Of a stretch of 64,000 nucleotides of DNA, positions 33,178-42,123 are shown piece after piece (within the stretch, counting starts at the first letter, position 1; every line of letters begins with the position of its first letter). The notes under the pieces were generated by a model. That model made no database searches. It saw only the letters and a program-made list of their open reading frames with translations, and was not told where the DNA came from. The stretch is from an uncultured Flavobacteriales bacterium (GTDB lineage: Bacteria; Bacteroidota; Bacteroidia; Flavobacteriales_E; Vicingaceae): positions 1 through 64,000 of the forward strand of contig CALCHN010000003.1 in the NCBI GenBank assembly GCA_937901255.1. The letters run 5' to 3'. The translations under genes were made by a program, and so were the position numbers.

Positions 33178-34800
33178 TTAATTATTTTGGTTCATATCAA
33201 AAGGAAGGTAAATCTGAAATTTAGTACCTTTCCCATATTCGCTTGTTGCTTTTATTTCTCCTTGGTGCTTGTCTATAATGGCTTTTACATAGTTTAATCC
33301 TAATCCAAAACCTTTTACATTATGCACATCACCAGTAGGAACCCTGTAAAATTTTTCAAAAATTTTACTCAGGTTTTCTTTTTTAATTCCACTTCCTTTA
33401 TCACTTACACAAAGTAAAATTCCTTCTCTTAGGTTCTTTGTTTCTATAGTAATTTCTGGCGTTTTAGGCGAATATTTATTGGCGTTATCCAGTAGGTTAT
33501 AGATAAGATTGGTAATATGTACTTTGTCTGCTTTTAATACAGGGTTCTCGGCATTTAATTTTTGGTAAATAACACCATTTTTTGAGGTAATCTGAATGTT
33601 AATATTATCGGCAACATTTTTAATTACATCATGCAGATTAAAACTTTCTCTGTTTAATTTTAAATCGGTTTTATCCCAAGTGGCACTTTTCAACACTCTT
33701 TCTACCAACAAACCTAGTCGTTGATTTTCTTGGTTGATAATGTTAACGTAATTAGATTTTATTTTTCCATCACTACAAATGTCAACATCATTAAGTGCCT
33801 CGCAAGCTAATGAAATAGTAGAAATAGGTGTTTTTAGCTCATGTGTCATGTTATTAATAAAGTCATTTTTTACTTCAGAAAGTTTCTTTTGCTTAAAAAT
33901 GGTCTGAATAGTAAAGGTGAATGCCCAAATAATAATCAATAATAATATGATAGAGCTTAGCAGCAACATCCACATAGATTTTAGAATAAAACCTGTTTTG
34001 TTGGGGAAATAAATACTTAAAAAATGTGGCGTGCTAAAAATATCGTTTGGAAAAAGTTGTGTCCAATAGCCCGACATTCTTATATCTTCAGTATAAACCA
34101 ACGAATCGTGATTAATGACATCGTTGCCGTTATAATCAAAAATTCCGTATTTAAATTTGGTGCTAATCCCTCTATTTTCTAGTTCGTTTTTTATAAGTGA
34201 ATCTAAATCAATTCCGACAACCCTTTCCTTTATGTTTCTGTGTCTGTTTAGTTCATAAAGGTTTTCAAGAATATCATCTATCAACATAGATTTTTCATAT
34301 TCCTTATAGTTAAAAATAGAGTCGTTAAATTTTGGGAAATCATCTTTAATTACCTCATTTTCTTGTGGGATGTTACTACTGCCGAAACTAAATTGAAAAC
34401 CAAATTTTCCTTGATCGGAAAAAGATTCAATAGATTTTTGATAAAGCAACTTATCAGATTCTTGTCTTTGACGTTCGCTAATTTTATACTTTATGCCGTT
34501 TTCCTCAAAAGTAGTAGAAGTATCGTAATTTAAATTCTGATTAGAGTTAAGAGATTTCCTAATATTTTTAGCTCTTAACTTAAGTAATTCCTGACTTTTC
34601 TTGTGAGATTTTAATCTGTTAAAGGTCTCAATTTTTTCGGTTTTATGTGCAACGGCAACTAGGGCGTTGGTAACATCGTTTCTAAAACCTTCTTCCCTAA
34701 GTGTTATGGCATTGTTTATCCAATAAATTTGAATAGCAACAAGTCCTACCAAGGCAAAAGTAATTAGTCCGATTAATGTGTAAATGTACTTTCTCTTCAT
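33178..34800 (-). CDS. Membrane histidine kinase (RprX-like)
   Basis: Sensor kinase of 540 residues from the ATG at 34800; the TTG three codons upstream is less likely. Two membrane helices (about 6-28 and 274-298) enclose a periplasmic domain of about 245 residues. The cytoplasmic part has the H-box INNMTHELKTPIS (His about 323), the N-box LIYNLLDNANKYSP, the G1 box CVSDKGSGI, the F-box KIFEKFYR and the G2 box GFGLGLNYVKAI. All kinase motifs are intact. A -7-like box TAACTTTG (34807-34814) ends 6 bp before the ATG, so the message could be leaderless. The periplasmic ligand is unknown. Confidence 0.9.
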   Translation of the reverse strand: MKRKYIYTLIGLITFALVGLVAIQIYWINNAITLREEGFRNDVTNALVAVAHKTEKIETFNRLKSHKKSQELLKLRAKNIRKSLNSNQNLNYDTSTTFEENGIKYKISERQRQESDKLLYQKSIESFSDQGKFGFQFSFGSSNIPQENEVIKDDFPKFNDSIFNYKEYEKSMLIDDILENLYELNRHRNIKERVVGIDLDSLIKNELENRGISTKFKYGIFDYNGNDVINHDSLVYTEDIRMSGYWTQLFPNDIFSTPHFLSIYFPNKTGFILKSMWMLLLSSIILLLIIIWAFTFTIQTIFKQKKLSEVKNDFINNMTHELKTPISTISLACEALNDVDICSDGKIKSNYVNIINQENQRLGLLVERVLKSATWDKTDLKLNRESFNLHDVIKNVADNINIQITSKNGVIYQKLNAENPVLKADKVHITNLIYNLLDNANKYSPKTPEITIETKNLREGILLCVSDKGSGIKKENLSKIFEKFYRVPTGDVHNVKGFGLGLNYVKAIIDKHQGEIKATSEYGKGTKFQIYLPFDMNQNN

Positions 34801-34806
34801 TTGATA

Positions 34807-34814
34807 CAAAGTTA
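34807..34814 (-). promoter_or_regulatory. Promoter -7 box (TAACTTTG, minus strand), very close to start codon
   Basis: Exact TAnnTTTG match whose last base is 6 bp from the ATG of the histidine kinase. Transcription would start at or near the A of the ATG. Confidence 0.4.
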
Positions 34815-34967
34815 CTTCTTAAACACTCTATATAATTGATGTTTAACACTTTTTAACTTTTGTTAACCCCGTTTTAACAATCGTACTTTGGGAATGAGCA
34901 TACTTTTGTACTACTGAATAAGAAAAAATAAATCCCACCTTTAATAAACTTCTTGTTTAGTTAGTGC

Positions 34968-35004
34968 AAAAAAAAAATCTCCTAAGAAATTAGGAGATTT
35001 TTTT
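34968..35004. terminator. Intrinsic terminator of the atpD-atpC operon
   Basis: Perfect 11 bp stem AAATCTCCTAA (34975-34985) with its complement at 34990-35000, loop GAAA, flanked by A and T runs on both sides, so it works in both directions. It lies 20 bp beyond the atpC stop. Confidence 0.9.
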
Positions 35005-35024
35005 ATGAGTTTATCTGAATGAAA

Positions 35025-35261
35025 TTATTCTGCCAAAACAATAATTTTGTTGTTGCTAATTTCTACCACACCACCATTAACGTTAAAAGCAGCTTCTTTT
35101 TTGTCGCTTTCAACTATTTTTATTTCTCCATTTTTAAGAGTAGAAATAATTGGGCTGTGGTTGGGAAGTACACCAAAAGAACCTTCACTTCCAGGGAAAA
35201 TAGCAGAATCTATTTCACCTTTAAAGATGCTTTTTTCTGGTGTAATGATTTCTAAATGCAT
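35025..35261 (-). CDS. atpC: ATP synthase epsilon subunit, short form
   Basis: F1 epsilon subunit of 78 residues. It has the N-terminal beta-sandwich only: LEIITPEKSIFKGEIDS, then FPGSEGSFGVLPNHSP and the closing FNVNGGVVEISNNKIIVLAE. The C-terminal helical hairpin that in many bacteria inhibits ATP hydrolysis is missing, as is usual in Bacteroidota. It couples the gamma stalk to the c-ring. The gene follows atpD by 54 bp and ends before a strong terminator; the rest of the atp genes are elsewhere, the common split layout in this phylum. Confidence 0.95.
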   Translation of the reverse strand: MHLEIITPEKSIFKGEIDSAIFPGSEGSFGVLPNHSPIISTLKNGEIKIVESDKKEAAFNVNGGVVEISNNKIIVLAE

Positions 35262-35315
35262 AGTTTATTAAGTTTGAGGTTAATAGTTAATCTCTAATTT
35301 CTAATCTCCAATTAA

Positions 35316-36818
35316 TTAAACTTCAGCTAACATTTTCTTACCTTTTTCAATGGCTTCTTCAATAGAACCAACAAGGTTAAAAGCTGCTTCAGGATATTCA
35401 TCTACTTCTCCATCCATAATCATGTTAAATCCTTTAATAGTATCTTCTAAAGAAACTAACACTCCTTTTAAACCTGTAAATTGCTCAGCAACATGGAAAG
35501 GTTGAGATAAGAAACGTTGAACTCTTCTTGCTCTGTGTACAATTAATTTATCTTCTTCAGAAAGTTCGTCCATACCAAGGATGGCGATAATATCTTGAAG
35601 TTCTTTATATCTTTGTAATGTTTCTTTTACTCTTTGAGCACAATCATAGTGAGCTTTTCCAACAATGTCTGGAGTTAAAATTCTAGAAGTAGAATCCAAT
35701 GGATCTACCGCAGGATAAATTCCTAACTCAGCAATTTTTCTTGAAAGTACAGTAGTAGCATCTAAGTGAGAGAAAGTAGTTGCAGGAGCAGGGTCAGTTA
35801 AATCATCTGCAGGAACGTAAACCGCTTGTACAGATGTAATAGAACCAGATTTTGTAGAAGTAATACGCTCTTGCATTGCACCCATTTCGGAAGCTAATGT
35901 TGGTTGGTAACCTACCGCAGAAGGCATACGACCTAAAAGTGCAGATACTTCAGAACCAGCTTGTGTAAATCTAAAGATGTTATCGATAAAGAATAAGATA
36001 TCTTTTCCTTTTCCATCACCTTCACCATCTCTAAAATATTCAGCTAATGTTAGTCCAGAAAGTGCAACTCTAGCTCTCGCTCCTGGTGGCTCGTTCATTT
36101 GTCCGAAAACCAATGTTGCCATAGATTCTGCTAAACCTTCTTTATTTACTTTTGATAAATCCCATCCACCTTCTTCCATAGAGTGTTTAAATTCGTCACC
36201 ATATTTGATAACTCCAGATTCTATCATCTCTCTTAAAAGGTCATTTCCTTCTCTTGTTCTTTCACCAACACCAGCAAATACAGAAAGTCCTGAGTGACCT
36301 TTAGCAATGTTGTTAATCAATTCCATAATAAGAACTGTTTTACCAACACCAGCACCACCAAACAAACCAATTTTACCACCTTTAGAATAAGGCTCAATAA
36401 GGTCAATTACTTTAATACCTGTTAACAATACTTCAGTTGATGTAGATAATTCCTCAAATTTAGGCGGTTTTCTGTGAATTGGGTTTCCATCTGCTTTAGG
36501 AACATCGCCAATACCATCAATAGCATCACCAACAACATTAAATAGTCTTCCTCTAATTTGATCGCCTTTAGGCATTAAAATAGGAGAGTTTAATGAAGTT
36601 ACTTCCATACCTCTGCTTAGTCCGTCAGTAGCATCCATAGAGATAGCTCTTACAGCATCTTCTCCAATGTGTTGTTGACATTCTAAGATTACTTTTTGTC
36701 CGTTACTTTTTGTGATAACTAAAGCATCCATAATGTTAGGAAGCTTTTCTGCATCAGCAAAACTAACATCAATTACCGGACCCACAATTTGTGAAATTTT
36801 ACCTACGATTGTTGACAT
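35316..36818 (-). CDS. atpD: ATP synthase F1 beta subunit
   Basis: Catalytic beta subunit of 500 residues. Walker A is GGAGVGKT (about 162-169), the catalytic Glu lies in GVGERTREGNDL, Walker B in DILFFIDNIFRF, and the conserved SALLGRMPSAVGYQPTLA and the DELSEED segment for torque are complete. It makes ATP at the membrane with the alpha subunit. It is the first gene of a two-gene operon with atpC. A promoter box (TAGTTTTG) lies 48 bp upstream. Confidence 0.98.
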   Translation of the reverse strand: MSTIVGKISQIVGPVIDVSFADAEKLPNIMDALVITKSNGQKVILECQQHIGEDAVRAISMDATDGLSRGMEVTSLNSPILMPKGDQIRGRLFNVVGDAIDGIGDVPKADGNPIHRKPPKFEELSTSTEVLLTGIKVIDLIEPYSKGGKIGLFGGAGVGKTVLIMELINNIAKGHSGLSVFAGVGERTREGNDLLREMIESGVIKYGDEFKHSMEEGGWDLSKVNKEGLAESMATLVFGQMNEPPGARARVALSGLTLAEYFRDGEGDGKGKDILFFIDNIFRFTQAGSEVSALLGRMPSAVGYQPTLASEMGAMQERITSTKSGSITSVQAVYVPADDLTDPAPATTFSHLDATTVLSRKIAELGIYPAVDPLDSTSRILTPDIVGKAHYDCAQRVKETLQRYKELQDIIAILGMDELSEEDKLIVHRARRVQRFLSQPFHVAEQFTGLKGVLVSLEDTIKGFNMIMDGEVDEYPEAAFNLVGSIEEAIEKGKKMLAEV

Positions 36819-36865
36819 GTTTTATGTTTTTATTTTGAAAAAATTTGTCTTAAAATTTGTGGGTG

Positions 36866-36873
36866 CAAAACTA
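36866..36873 (-). promoter_or_regulatory. Promoter -7 box (TAGTTTTG, minus strand) of atpD
   Basis: Exact TAnnTTTG match 48 bp before the atpD start, with an ATTG about 21 bp further upstream as a -33-like element. Confidence 0.5.
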
Positions 36874-36988
36874 ATTATAAATAATTGATAATGGCAATAA
36901 TTATTCTCCTTTTTTTGTCGAAAAAAATGCTATTTTTAGTGATATTTGCCTCTTAATTTTTTTTACCCCAAAAAGCCCATATTTATAA

Positions 36989-37915
36989 GTGAAAGTTTAT
37001 ACTAATATTCAGGAATTTAAGTCAGCAAAAAACGTTGTAGTTACTATTGGTACTTTTGATGGAGTTCATCTGGGACACAAAGTAATTATTAATCAATTAA
37101 AAAAAGCTGCTCAAGAATTAGGTGGAGAAAGTGTATTACTTACTTTTTTTCCTCATCCAAGAATGGTTGTTTTTCCTGATGATAACGAATTGAAACTGTT
37201 AAATACGATTGAAGAACGTAAAGAGTTACTCGAAAAAGCAGGTATTGACCATTTAATTATTCATCCGTTTTCAAAAGCATTTTCTCGATTAACAGCTTTA
37301 GAATTTGTTAGAGATATTTTAGTAAATCGCTTAAATGTGAAGAAAGTGGTGATTGGTTACGACCATCATTTTGGGAGAAATAGAGAAGGTTCTTTTGAAG
37401 ATTTAGTAGAATTTGGAGAACTATATGGTTTTTCTGTTGAAGAAATTCCTGCTCAAGATATTCAGCAAATAAATGTGAGCTCAACAAAAATTAGAACTTC
37501 TTTACTTGCAGGAGAAATTCATGCTGCTACACAATTTTTAGGATATCCTTATTTCATTAATGGAACTGTAGTAAAAGGTGATAAAATTGGCAGAGAAATA
37601 GGTTTTCCTACCGCCAACATTAAACCTGACGAAACATATAAGCTTATTCCAAAAAATGGTGTGTATGCCGTTAAGGTAGTGGTAAATAAAAATGAATACG
37701 ATGGAATGCTTAATATTGGCATTAGACCAACATTAAAAGGAAAAAACGAAACCATAGAGGTAAATATTTTTGATTTTGATGAAGAGATTTACGGACAACA
37801 AATTCAGATAAAATTTTATGAAAGAATTCGTGACGAACAACCTTTTGAAGATCTTAACGAACTTAAAAACCAACTGAGTATTGATAAAAGCAAAACCATA
37901 CAAATTTTTAATTAG
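36989..37915 (+). CDS. ribF: Bifunctional riboflavin kinase / FAD synthetase
   Basis: Enzyme of 308 residues making FMN and FAD from riboflavin. The FMN adenylyltransferase domain (1-185) has GTFDGVHLGHK, FFPHP and the VSSTKIR motif; the riboflavin kinase domain (190-308) has GTVVKGDKIGREIGFPTANI and the GMLNIGIRPT block. The start is GTG: no ATG precedes the conserved first strand and the usual MKVY opening begins here. It is divergent from atpD. The 3' end overlaps the first codons of the next gene if that gene uses its TTG at 37881. Confidence 0.96.
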   Translation: MKVYTNIQEFKSAKNVVVTIGTFDGVHLGHKVIINQLKKAAQELGGESVLLTFFPHPRMVVFPDDNELKLLNTIEERKELLEKAGIDHLIIHPFSKAFSRLTALEFVRDILVNRLNVKKVVIGYDHHFGRNREGSFEDLVEFGELYGFSVEEIPAQDIQQINVSSTKIRTSLLAGEIHAATQFLGYPYFINGTVVKGDKIGREIGFPTANIKPDETYKLIPKNGVYAVKVVVNKNEYDGMLNIGIRPTLKGKNETIEVNIFDFDEEIYGQQIQIKFYERIRDEQPFEDLNELKNQLSIDKSKTIQIFN

Positions 37916-38546
37916 TCTTTGCAAGAAGACACAATTAAAGAAAGTTTTCTTACAGGCATTTTTTATAATCTGCTTTATTGGAGTTTTTCACAATTCTTAC
38001 GCTCAATTATTAGATGAAAAAGCATTAAAAAAAACCACTAAATTTTCTTGGGAAAAAGCACAGGAAGCATCTCCCGAAAAGGTGCTAAAACTAAAATTAA
38101 AAGAAGAAGAAGTAGTTCTTTTTTTAGAAAAAATAGAGGCTTATACTCAATTACAATCGCTAGATGTAAACAATTGTAATTTGAGTGAGTTGCCAAAAGA
38201 AATTTTTAAGTTAACTAATTTGCAGGAATTAATTATTTCCAATAATCCAATAGAAATTATCCCACCCGAAATAGGAGAATTAAAAAACCTAAAATGGTTG
38301 TATGCTACATTTATAAAAGCAACTACTGTTCCTCCAAGTATTAAAGAGTTAAAAAAATTACATACACTTTTTCTTTGGGGAAGTGAGATTACTTATTTTC
38401 CTCCAGAGTTTTTAGAGTTGAAATCAACTTTAAAAGTGCTCAATATTCGTTCGGTAAAAATGAGTAAAAAAGCAGCTAAAGAATTAAAAAACCAACTATC
38501 CGATACACGAGTTCGTTATTCGTACAGATGTGATTGTAGTTTTTAA
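37881..38546 (+). CDS. Secreted leucine-rich repeat protein
   Basis: Protein of up to 221 residues. A hydrophobic segment (KKVFLQAFFIICFIGVFHNSYAQ) acts as a signal peptide, then four to five leucine-rich repeats of 23 residues run from about 85 to 195 (LQSLDVNNCNLSELPKEI, LQELIISNNPIEIIPPEI, LKWLYATF). The C-terminus ends in YRCDCSF. No ATG lies in frame before the signal; the TTG at 37881 overlaps the ribF end by 35 bp, and a rare start nearer the signal is possible. LRRs bind proteins or polysaccharides; the partner is unknown. Confidence 0.7.
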   Translation: MIKAKPYKFLISLCKKTQLKKVFLQAFFIICFIGVFHNSYAQLLDEKALKKTTKFSWEKAQEASPEKVLKLKLKEEEVVLFLEKIEAYTQLQSLDVNNCNLSELPKEIFKLTNLQELIISNNPIEIIPPEIGELKNLKWLYATFIKATTVPPSIKELKKLHTLFLWGSEITYFPPEFLELKSTLKVLNIRSVKMSKKAAKELKNQLSDTRVRYSYRCDCSF

Positions 38547-38614
38547 GCATGAAAACATAAACTAAGTAACAGATTATAGTTATTTTTGCTCTTTATACAT
38601 TATAAAGATAAGAT

Positions 38615-39223
38615 TTGGGTAATATAAAGGTAATATTGGTTTTCATTTCGCTTTTTTTAATAGCGATTACTGCATCTGCTCAAGATGAGTTGCTGTTTTT
38701 AAATGGTAAGCAGTTAGAAGGAAAAATTTTAGAATACAACAAATATCAACTTACTTTTCAAACCATAAAAGATAAAGAGTTGACCATAGAAAATTACCGT
38801 TTATTTTCTTTTTCTAAAGATAGTAGAGATACTATATTATATAGGTATGATACCTTAGAAGGAAATTTTTTAAGTGAAAAAGACATGAAACTCTTTGTTT
38901 ATGGAGAGCGAGATGCACACCTAACTTATTCCTCAAAATTTTCTAATAAATTAGGTTTTGCTATTGGTGCTGGAGCAGGGTATTTTATGCATTACGACCA
39001 AAGCTTTGTTTTTGTGGCTACTCCTTTAGTATATACATTAGGAACATTAATTTTTCCTACACGAGTAAAGCAAAGAAAAATTAAAGATTTGCAATACATT
39101 AAAGAAGATGAGTATCTGAGGGGGCATGAGCGTGTGGCTCGAGCAAAAAGAACTCAAAGTGCTCTTATTTCTACTTTAATAGGGTTGGGGGTTGGTTTTA
39201 CTGCTAGTCTAATCGCCAATTAG
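38615..39223 (+). CDS. Envelope protein of unknown function
   Basis: Protein of about 202 residues with TTG as the only plausible start before a signal peptide (VILVFISLFLIAITASAQ). Residues 25-75 look like a small beta domain (LLFLNGKQLEGKILEYNKYQ) of a type seen in many Bacteroidota secreted proteins. Two hydrophobic Gly/Ala-rich helices follow (about 110-148 and 183-202), separated by a basic loop, so it may anchor in the inner membrane. No family was recognised. Confidence 0.6.
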   Translation: MGNIKVILVFISLFLIAITASAQDELLFLNGKQLEGKILEYNKYQLTFQTIKDKELTIENYRLFSFSKDSRDTILYRYDTLEGNFLSEKDMKLFVYGERDAHLTYSSKFSNKLGFAIGAGAGYFMHYDQSFVFVATPLVYTLGTLIFPTRVKQRKIKDLQYIKEDEYLRGHERVARAKRTQSALISTLIGLGVGFTASLIAN

Positions 39224-39444
39224 AGTCTGTCTATAAAGTCCGATTTTTTTCGTTATTCTCGTTTTAAAAATTAGTCATTTACTACAGTAAACTCCTACAT
39301 TTTCAAAACTTCGAAAGCCTCGAACTCGAACTTTATAGCTTAGCCTTTTTACTCTATGGACAAACTAATTTAGAGTAGGTTGAGTAAATATAAAATAGCT
39401 AGCAATCGCCAACTGACGACTGACAACTGACGACTGATAAAAAA
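39224..39444. repeat. Repeat-rich gap: inverted repeat, worn dispersed repeat, 14 bp tandem
   Basis: An inverted repeat, CTATAAAGTCCGA (39231-39243) against TCGAACTTTATAG (39326-39338), matches at 12 of 13 positions. At about 39371-39395 a stretch GTTGAGTAAATATAAAAT resembles the start of the repeat at 41954 and 63870. At 39410-39437 CAACTGACGACTGA occurs twice in tandem, just before the ATG of the UbiA-like gene. Confidence 0.7.
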
Positions 39445-40314
39445 ATGCCATTTATACATTTAATAGTATTCAGTAATTTTTTTGTTTCACTATGTGTTGC
39501 AGCACTTACTTATAGAACATTTTTATATTTTAATTTTCCACCTTCCAATGCGTTATTAGTATTAGTTTTTTCTGCCACTTATTTCATTTATAATTTTCAG
39601 CGATTGGTAAGAATGAGCCAAAAAGAAATTGATGAAGCTAATATTGGTTTTAGAATGAGGTGGGTTTACAAAAACAAGCAACCTATTATTTTTACTCTTG
39701 TTATTGCAGCTATAATCATTGTTGTTTCATTATTTTATATAGATATAAAAACCATAATTGTGTTGGTAATTATGGGTTTATTCTCTGTTGTTTATGTAGT
39801 AAGATTTATTCCTTACAACAAAAAATGGTTGGCACTTAGAGATATTCCATATCTAAAAATTTTTGTAATAGCTTTTGTTTGGACTTTAGTTACAGGTTTG
39901 TTGCCGTTGGTAAATAACACAGAGCAGATAAATTTACATTATGTATTGTTCCTTGTTAAGCAATTTTTATTTGTAGTTGCTATTACCATTCCTTTTGATA
40001 TAAGAGATATGAAATATGATATTGAGAAAGGCATAAAAACACTTCCCTTAGCACTTGGGGTAAAATACACGGTTTTATTAGGAGTACTACTATTATTAGG
40101 GTTTGTTTCTATTGTAAGTTATGAGTTTTTGGTCTTTCAATCCATCACTATGGGTTTGTGGATAGCTGAAATCATTGCCATATTACTAGTAATGGTCTTA
40201 CTACTTCTTTCTAAGAAACAACAACCCGAACTTTTTTATTCCTTTATTATTGAGGGAACTTCTTTGTTACTAGCAATTACCGTCATTGCGAACGTAGTGA
40301 AGCAATCTGTATAA
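39445..40314 (+). CDS. UbiA-like prenyltransferase family membrane protein
   Basis: Polytopic membrane protein of 289 residues with about eight helices. The second Asp-rich motif of UbiA enzymes is clear in FDIRDMKYDIEKGIKTLP (about 189-206). The first motif is degenerate: YNFQRLVRMSQKE stands where NDxxDxxxD is expected, as in a Bacteroidota subgroup of unknown substrate. It would act on a prenyl diphosphate, but catalysis is uncertain without the first motif. Its last codons (VIANVVKQSV) are made by a dispersed repeat, see 40281-40310. Confidence 0.72.
   Translation: MPFIHLIVFSNFFVSLCVAALTYRTFLYFNFPPSNALLVLVFSATYFIYNFQRLVRMSQKEIDEANIGFRMRWVYKNKQPIIFTLVIAAIIIVVSLFYIDIKTIIVLVIMGLFSVVYVVRFIPYNKKWLALRDIPYLKIFVIAFVWTLVTGLLPLVNNTEQINLHYVLFLVKQFLFVVAITIPFDIRDMKYDIEKGIKTLPLALGVKYTVLLGVLLLLGFVSIVSYEFLVFQSITMGLWIAEIIAILLVMVLLLLSKKQQPELFYSFIIEGTSLLLAITVIANVVKQSV
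40281..40310. repeat. Dispersed GTCATTGCGA...GCAATCT repeat forming a gene 3' end
   Basis: The 30 bp beginning CGTCATTGCGAACG and ending AAGCAATCTGT match a palindromic repeat type I recognise as widespread in Bacteroidota. Here it encodes the last residues of the UbiA-like protein and its stop follows at once. Confidence 0.65.
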
Positions 40315-40335
40315 TAGCACTTGTAATTATAAAGA

Positions 40336-41814
40336 TTAACTCCTTTTCAACTTCCATTTAGAAAGTACATTTTTGTTAGTACTCACGGTAAGTTTTTGCT
40401 CGTTTTCTTCATACGCTTTTACAGCAAATAAAGCAGCCACTTCTTCTAATTCAGGAAAAGAGTTTAATAGTTTTTCGGGAGTAAAATGTGTGCCGACAAA
40501 GTGTGTGTCAAAGTTTCCACTTCTAAATGCATCATGTTGTAATGCAAATTTACAGAAGGGCAAAGTAGTTTCTACACCGCTGATAATATAATCATCAATC
40601 GCTCTTATCATTCTGTTGATGGCTTCCTCTCGGTCTTTTCCGTGTGTAATTAATTTAGAAATCATAGGGTCATAATAAATTGGAATTTGCATGCCTTCTT
40701 CAAAACCATCATCCACTCTAACGCCCATTCCTTCCGGACGTTGGTAAGTATTTAATCTTCCTATATCCGGCAAAAAGTTGTTCATAGGATCTTCGGCATA
40801 AACCCTAACTTCAACTGAATGCCCGTTGATGGATAACTCATCTTGCGTAAAGCTTAACTTTTCACCTCTAGCTACATTTATTTGTTCTTTTACCAAATCT
40901 TTTCCGGTAATCATTTCCGTTACGGGATGCTCTACTTGCAAACGGGTATTCATTTCCAAAAAGTAGAAATCTTTGTTGTTTTCTAATAAAAACTCTACCG
41001 TTCCGGCACCAACATAATTACAAGCTCTTGCTACATCTACAGCACTTTCTCCCATGGCTTTTCTAATTTCTGGTGTTAGCACTGAAGAAGGAGCTTCTTC
41101 AATTACTTTTTGGTGTCTTCGTTGTATAGAACATTCTCTTTCAAATAAATAAACAATATTCCCATGACTATCAGCCATCACTTGTATTTCTATATGACGA
41201 GGAGAACCTACGTATTTTTCAATAAAAACCGCTCCATCGCCAAAAGAAGAAACCGCTTCACTAACAGCACGATTCATTTGTTCTTCAAACTCTTCTGCAT
41301 TTTCAACCACTCTCATTCCTTTACCACCACCACCGGCAGAAGCTTTAATTAAGATAGGAAAACCTATTTCTAAGGCAATTTTTTTTGCTTCATTAATATC
41401 TGTTATCGCTTCGTCTGTTCCCGGAACCATAGGAATATTGTATTTTTTTACAGCAGCTTTTGCAGCTAGTTTACTTCCCATTAACTCCATTGCTTCGGGT
41501 GATGGTCCAATAAACGTAATACCCGCTTCCGTAATTTTTCTGGTTGCTTCGGCATTTTCAGATAAAAAACCGTAGCCCGGATGTAATCCGTCAACATTTA
41601 GTTCTTTACAAATTTCAATGATTTTATCTACTTTTAAATAAGATTGATTAGAAGGAGGAGGTCCAACACAAACTGCTTCATCGGCATATTTTACAAATGG
41701 AGCATCTCTGTCCGCTTCAGAAAAAATGGCAACAGTTTTAATGTTCATTTCTCTGCAAGTACGCATTATTCTTAAAGCAATTTCTCCTCTATTGGCTACT
41801 AATATCTTGTTCAT
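40336..41814 (-). CDS. accC: Biotin carboxylase subunit of acetyl-/propionyl-CoA carboxylase
   Basis: ATP-grasp carboxylase of 492 residues. It has MNKILVANRGEIALRIMR, the HPGYGFLSENA substrate loop, the Gly-rich ATP loop ASAGGGGKGMR, FIEKYVGSPRHIEIQV, ECSIQRRHQK and EMNTRLQVEHPVTE with the catalytic Glu and Arg. It carboxylates biotin on a separate carrier protein. It exceeds AccC of E. coli by about 40 residues because of a C-terminal tail typical of the acyl-CoA carboxylase form in Bacteroidota, so acetyl- versus propionyl-CoA specificity is open. The partner carrier and transferase genes are not in the window. Confidence 0.9.
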   Translation of the reverse strand: MNKILVANRGEIALRIMRTCREMNIKTVAIFSEADRDAPFVKYADEAVCVGPPPSNQSYLKVDKIIEICKELNVDGLHPGYGFLSENAEATRKITEAGITFIGPSPEAMELMGSKLAAKAAVKKYNIPMVPGTDEAITDINEAKKIALEIGFPILIKASAGGGGKGMRVVENAEEFEEQMNRAVSEAVSSFGDGAVFIEKYVGSPRHIEIQVMADSHGNIVYLFERECSIQRRHQKVIEEAPSSVLTPEIRKAMGESAVDVARACNYVGAGTVEFLLENNKDFYFLEMNTRLQVEHPVTEMITGKDLVKEQINVARGEKLSFTQDELSINGHSVEVRVYAEDPMNNFLPDIGRLNTYQRPEGMGVRVDDGFEEGMQIPIYYDPMISKLITHGKDREEAINRMIRAIDDYIISGVETTLPFCKFALQHDAFRSGNFDTHFVGTHFTPEKLLNSFPELEEVAALFAVKAYEENEQKLTVSTNKNVLSKWKLKRS

Positions 41815-41953
41815 AAGGTTATCTTTTTATGGGGCATAAAAATAAGGAATTGTAATGAAATAAATTGAATAGAATAGGTGAAGTTATTTTGTTCTTTATT
41901 TAAAGAGTGAGTACCAGATTGTAAGAGATAACTTGTGCTAACATTGTGTGAAT

Positions 41954-42080
41954 TTACTTAGGTCGAGTAAATATACAATGCCTTATAAAAAAATACTATT
42001 TTTGTTGAGATGGTTTATGAATAAATAGTTGATTTGGTGTCTGCTAAAATGTCAACGATTCAGTTTAGCGATTACAGAGG
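41954..42080. repeat. Dispersed repeat of about 125 bp, unit 1 (partner 63870-63990)
   Basis: Starts TTACTTAGGTCGAGTAAA and ends near TCTGCTAAAATGTCAACG...TTTAGCG. The unit near the right end of the window has the same order of blocks on the same strand (TTACTTAGGTCGAGTAAA, CTTTATAAAAATAGTATTTTTG, TCTGCTAAAATAACAACGC, CTTAGCGCTTA), with scattered changes. The middle of the unit could tempt a false extension of the following gene. Confidence 0.75.
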
Positions 42081-42123
42081 TTTATCCGTTAAAGTTAAAA
42101 TAAAGATTCTAAAAATTACGTTG

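Noticed and set aside
39410..39437. Tandem CAACTGACGACTGA as a CRISPR-like array
   Set aside because: Only two directly adjacent 14 bp units with no spacers and no cas genes.
42034..42123. In-frame extension of the small membrane protein
   Set aside because: It is mostly coded by the dispersed repeat ending near 42080 and carries no membrane or signal feature.
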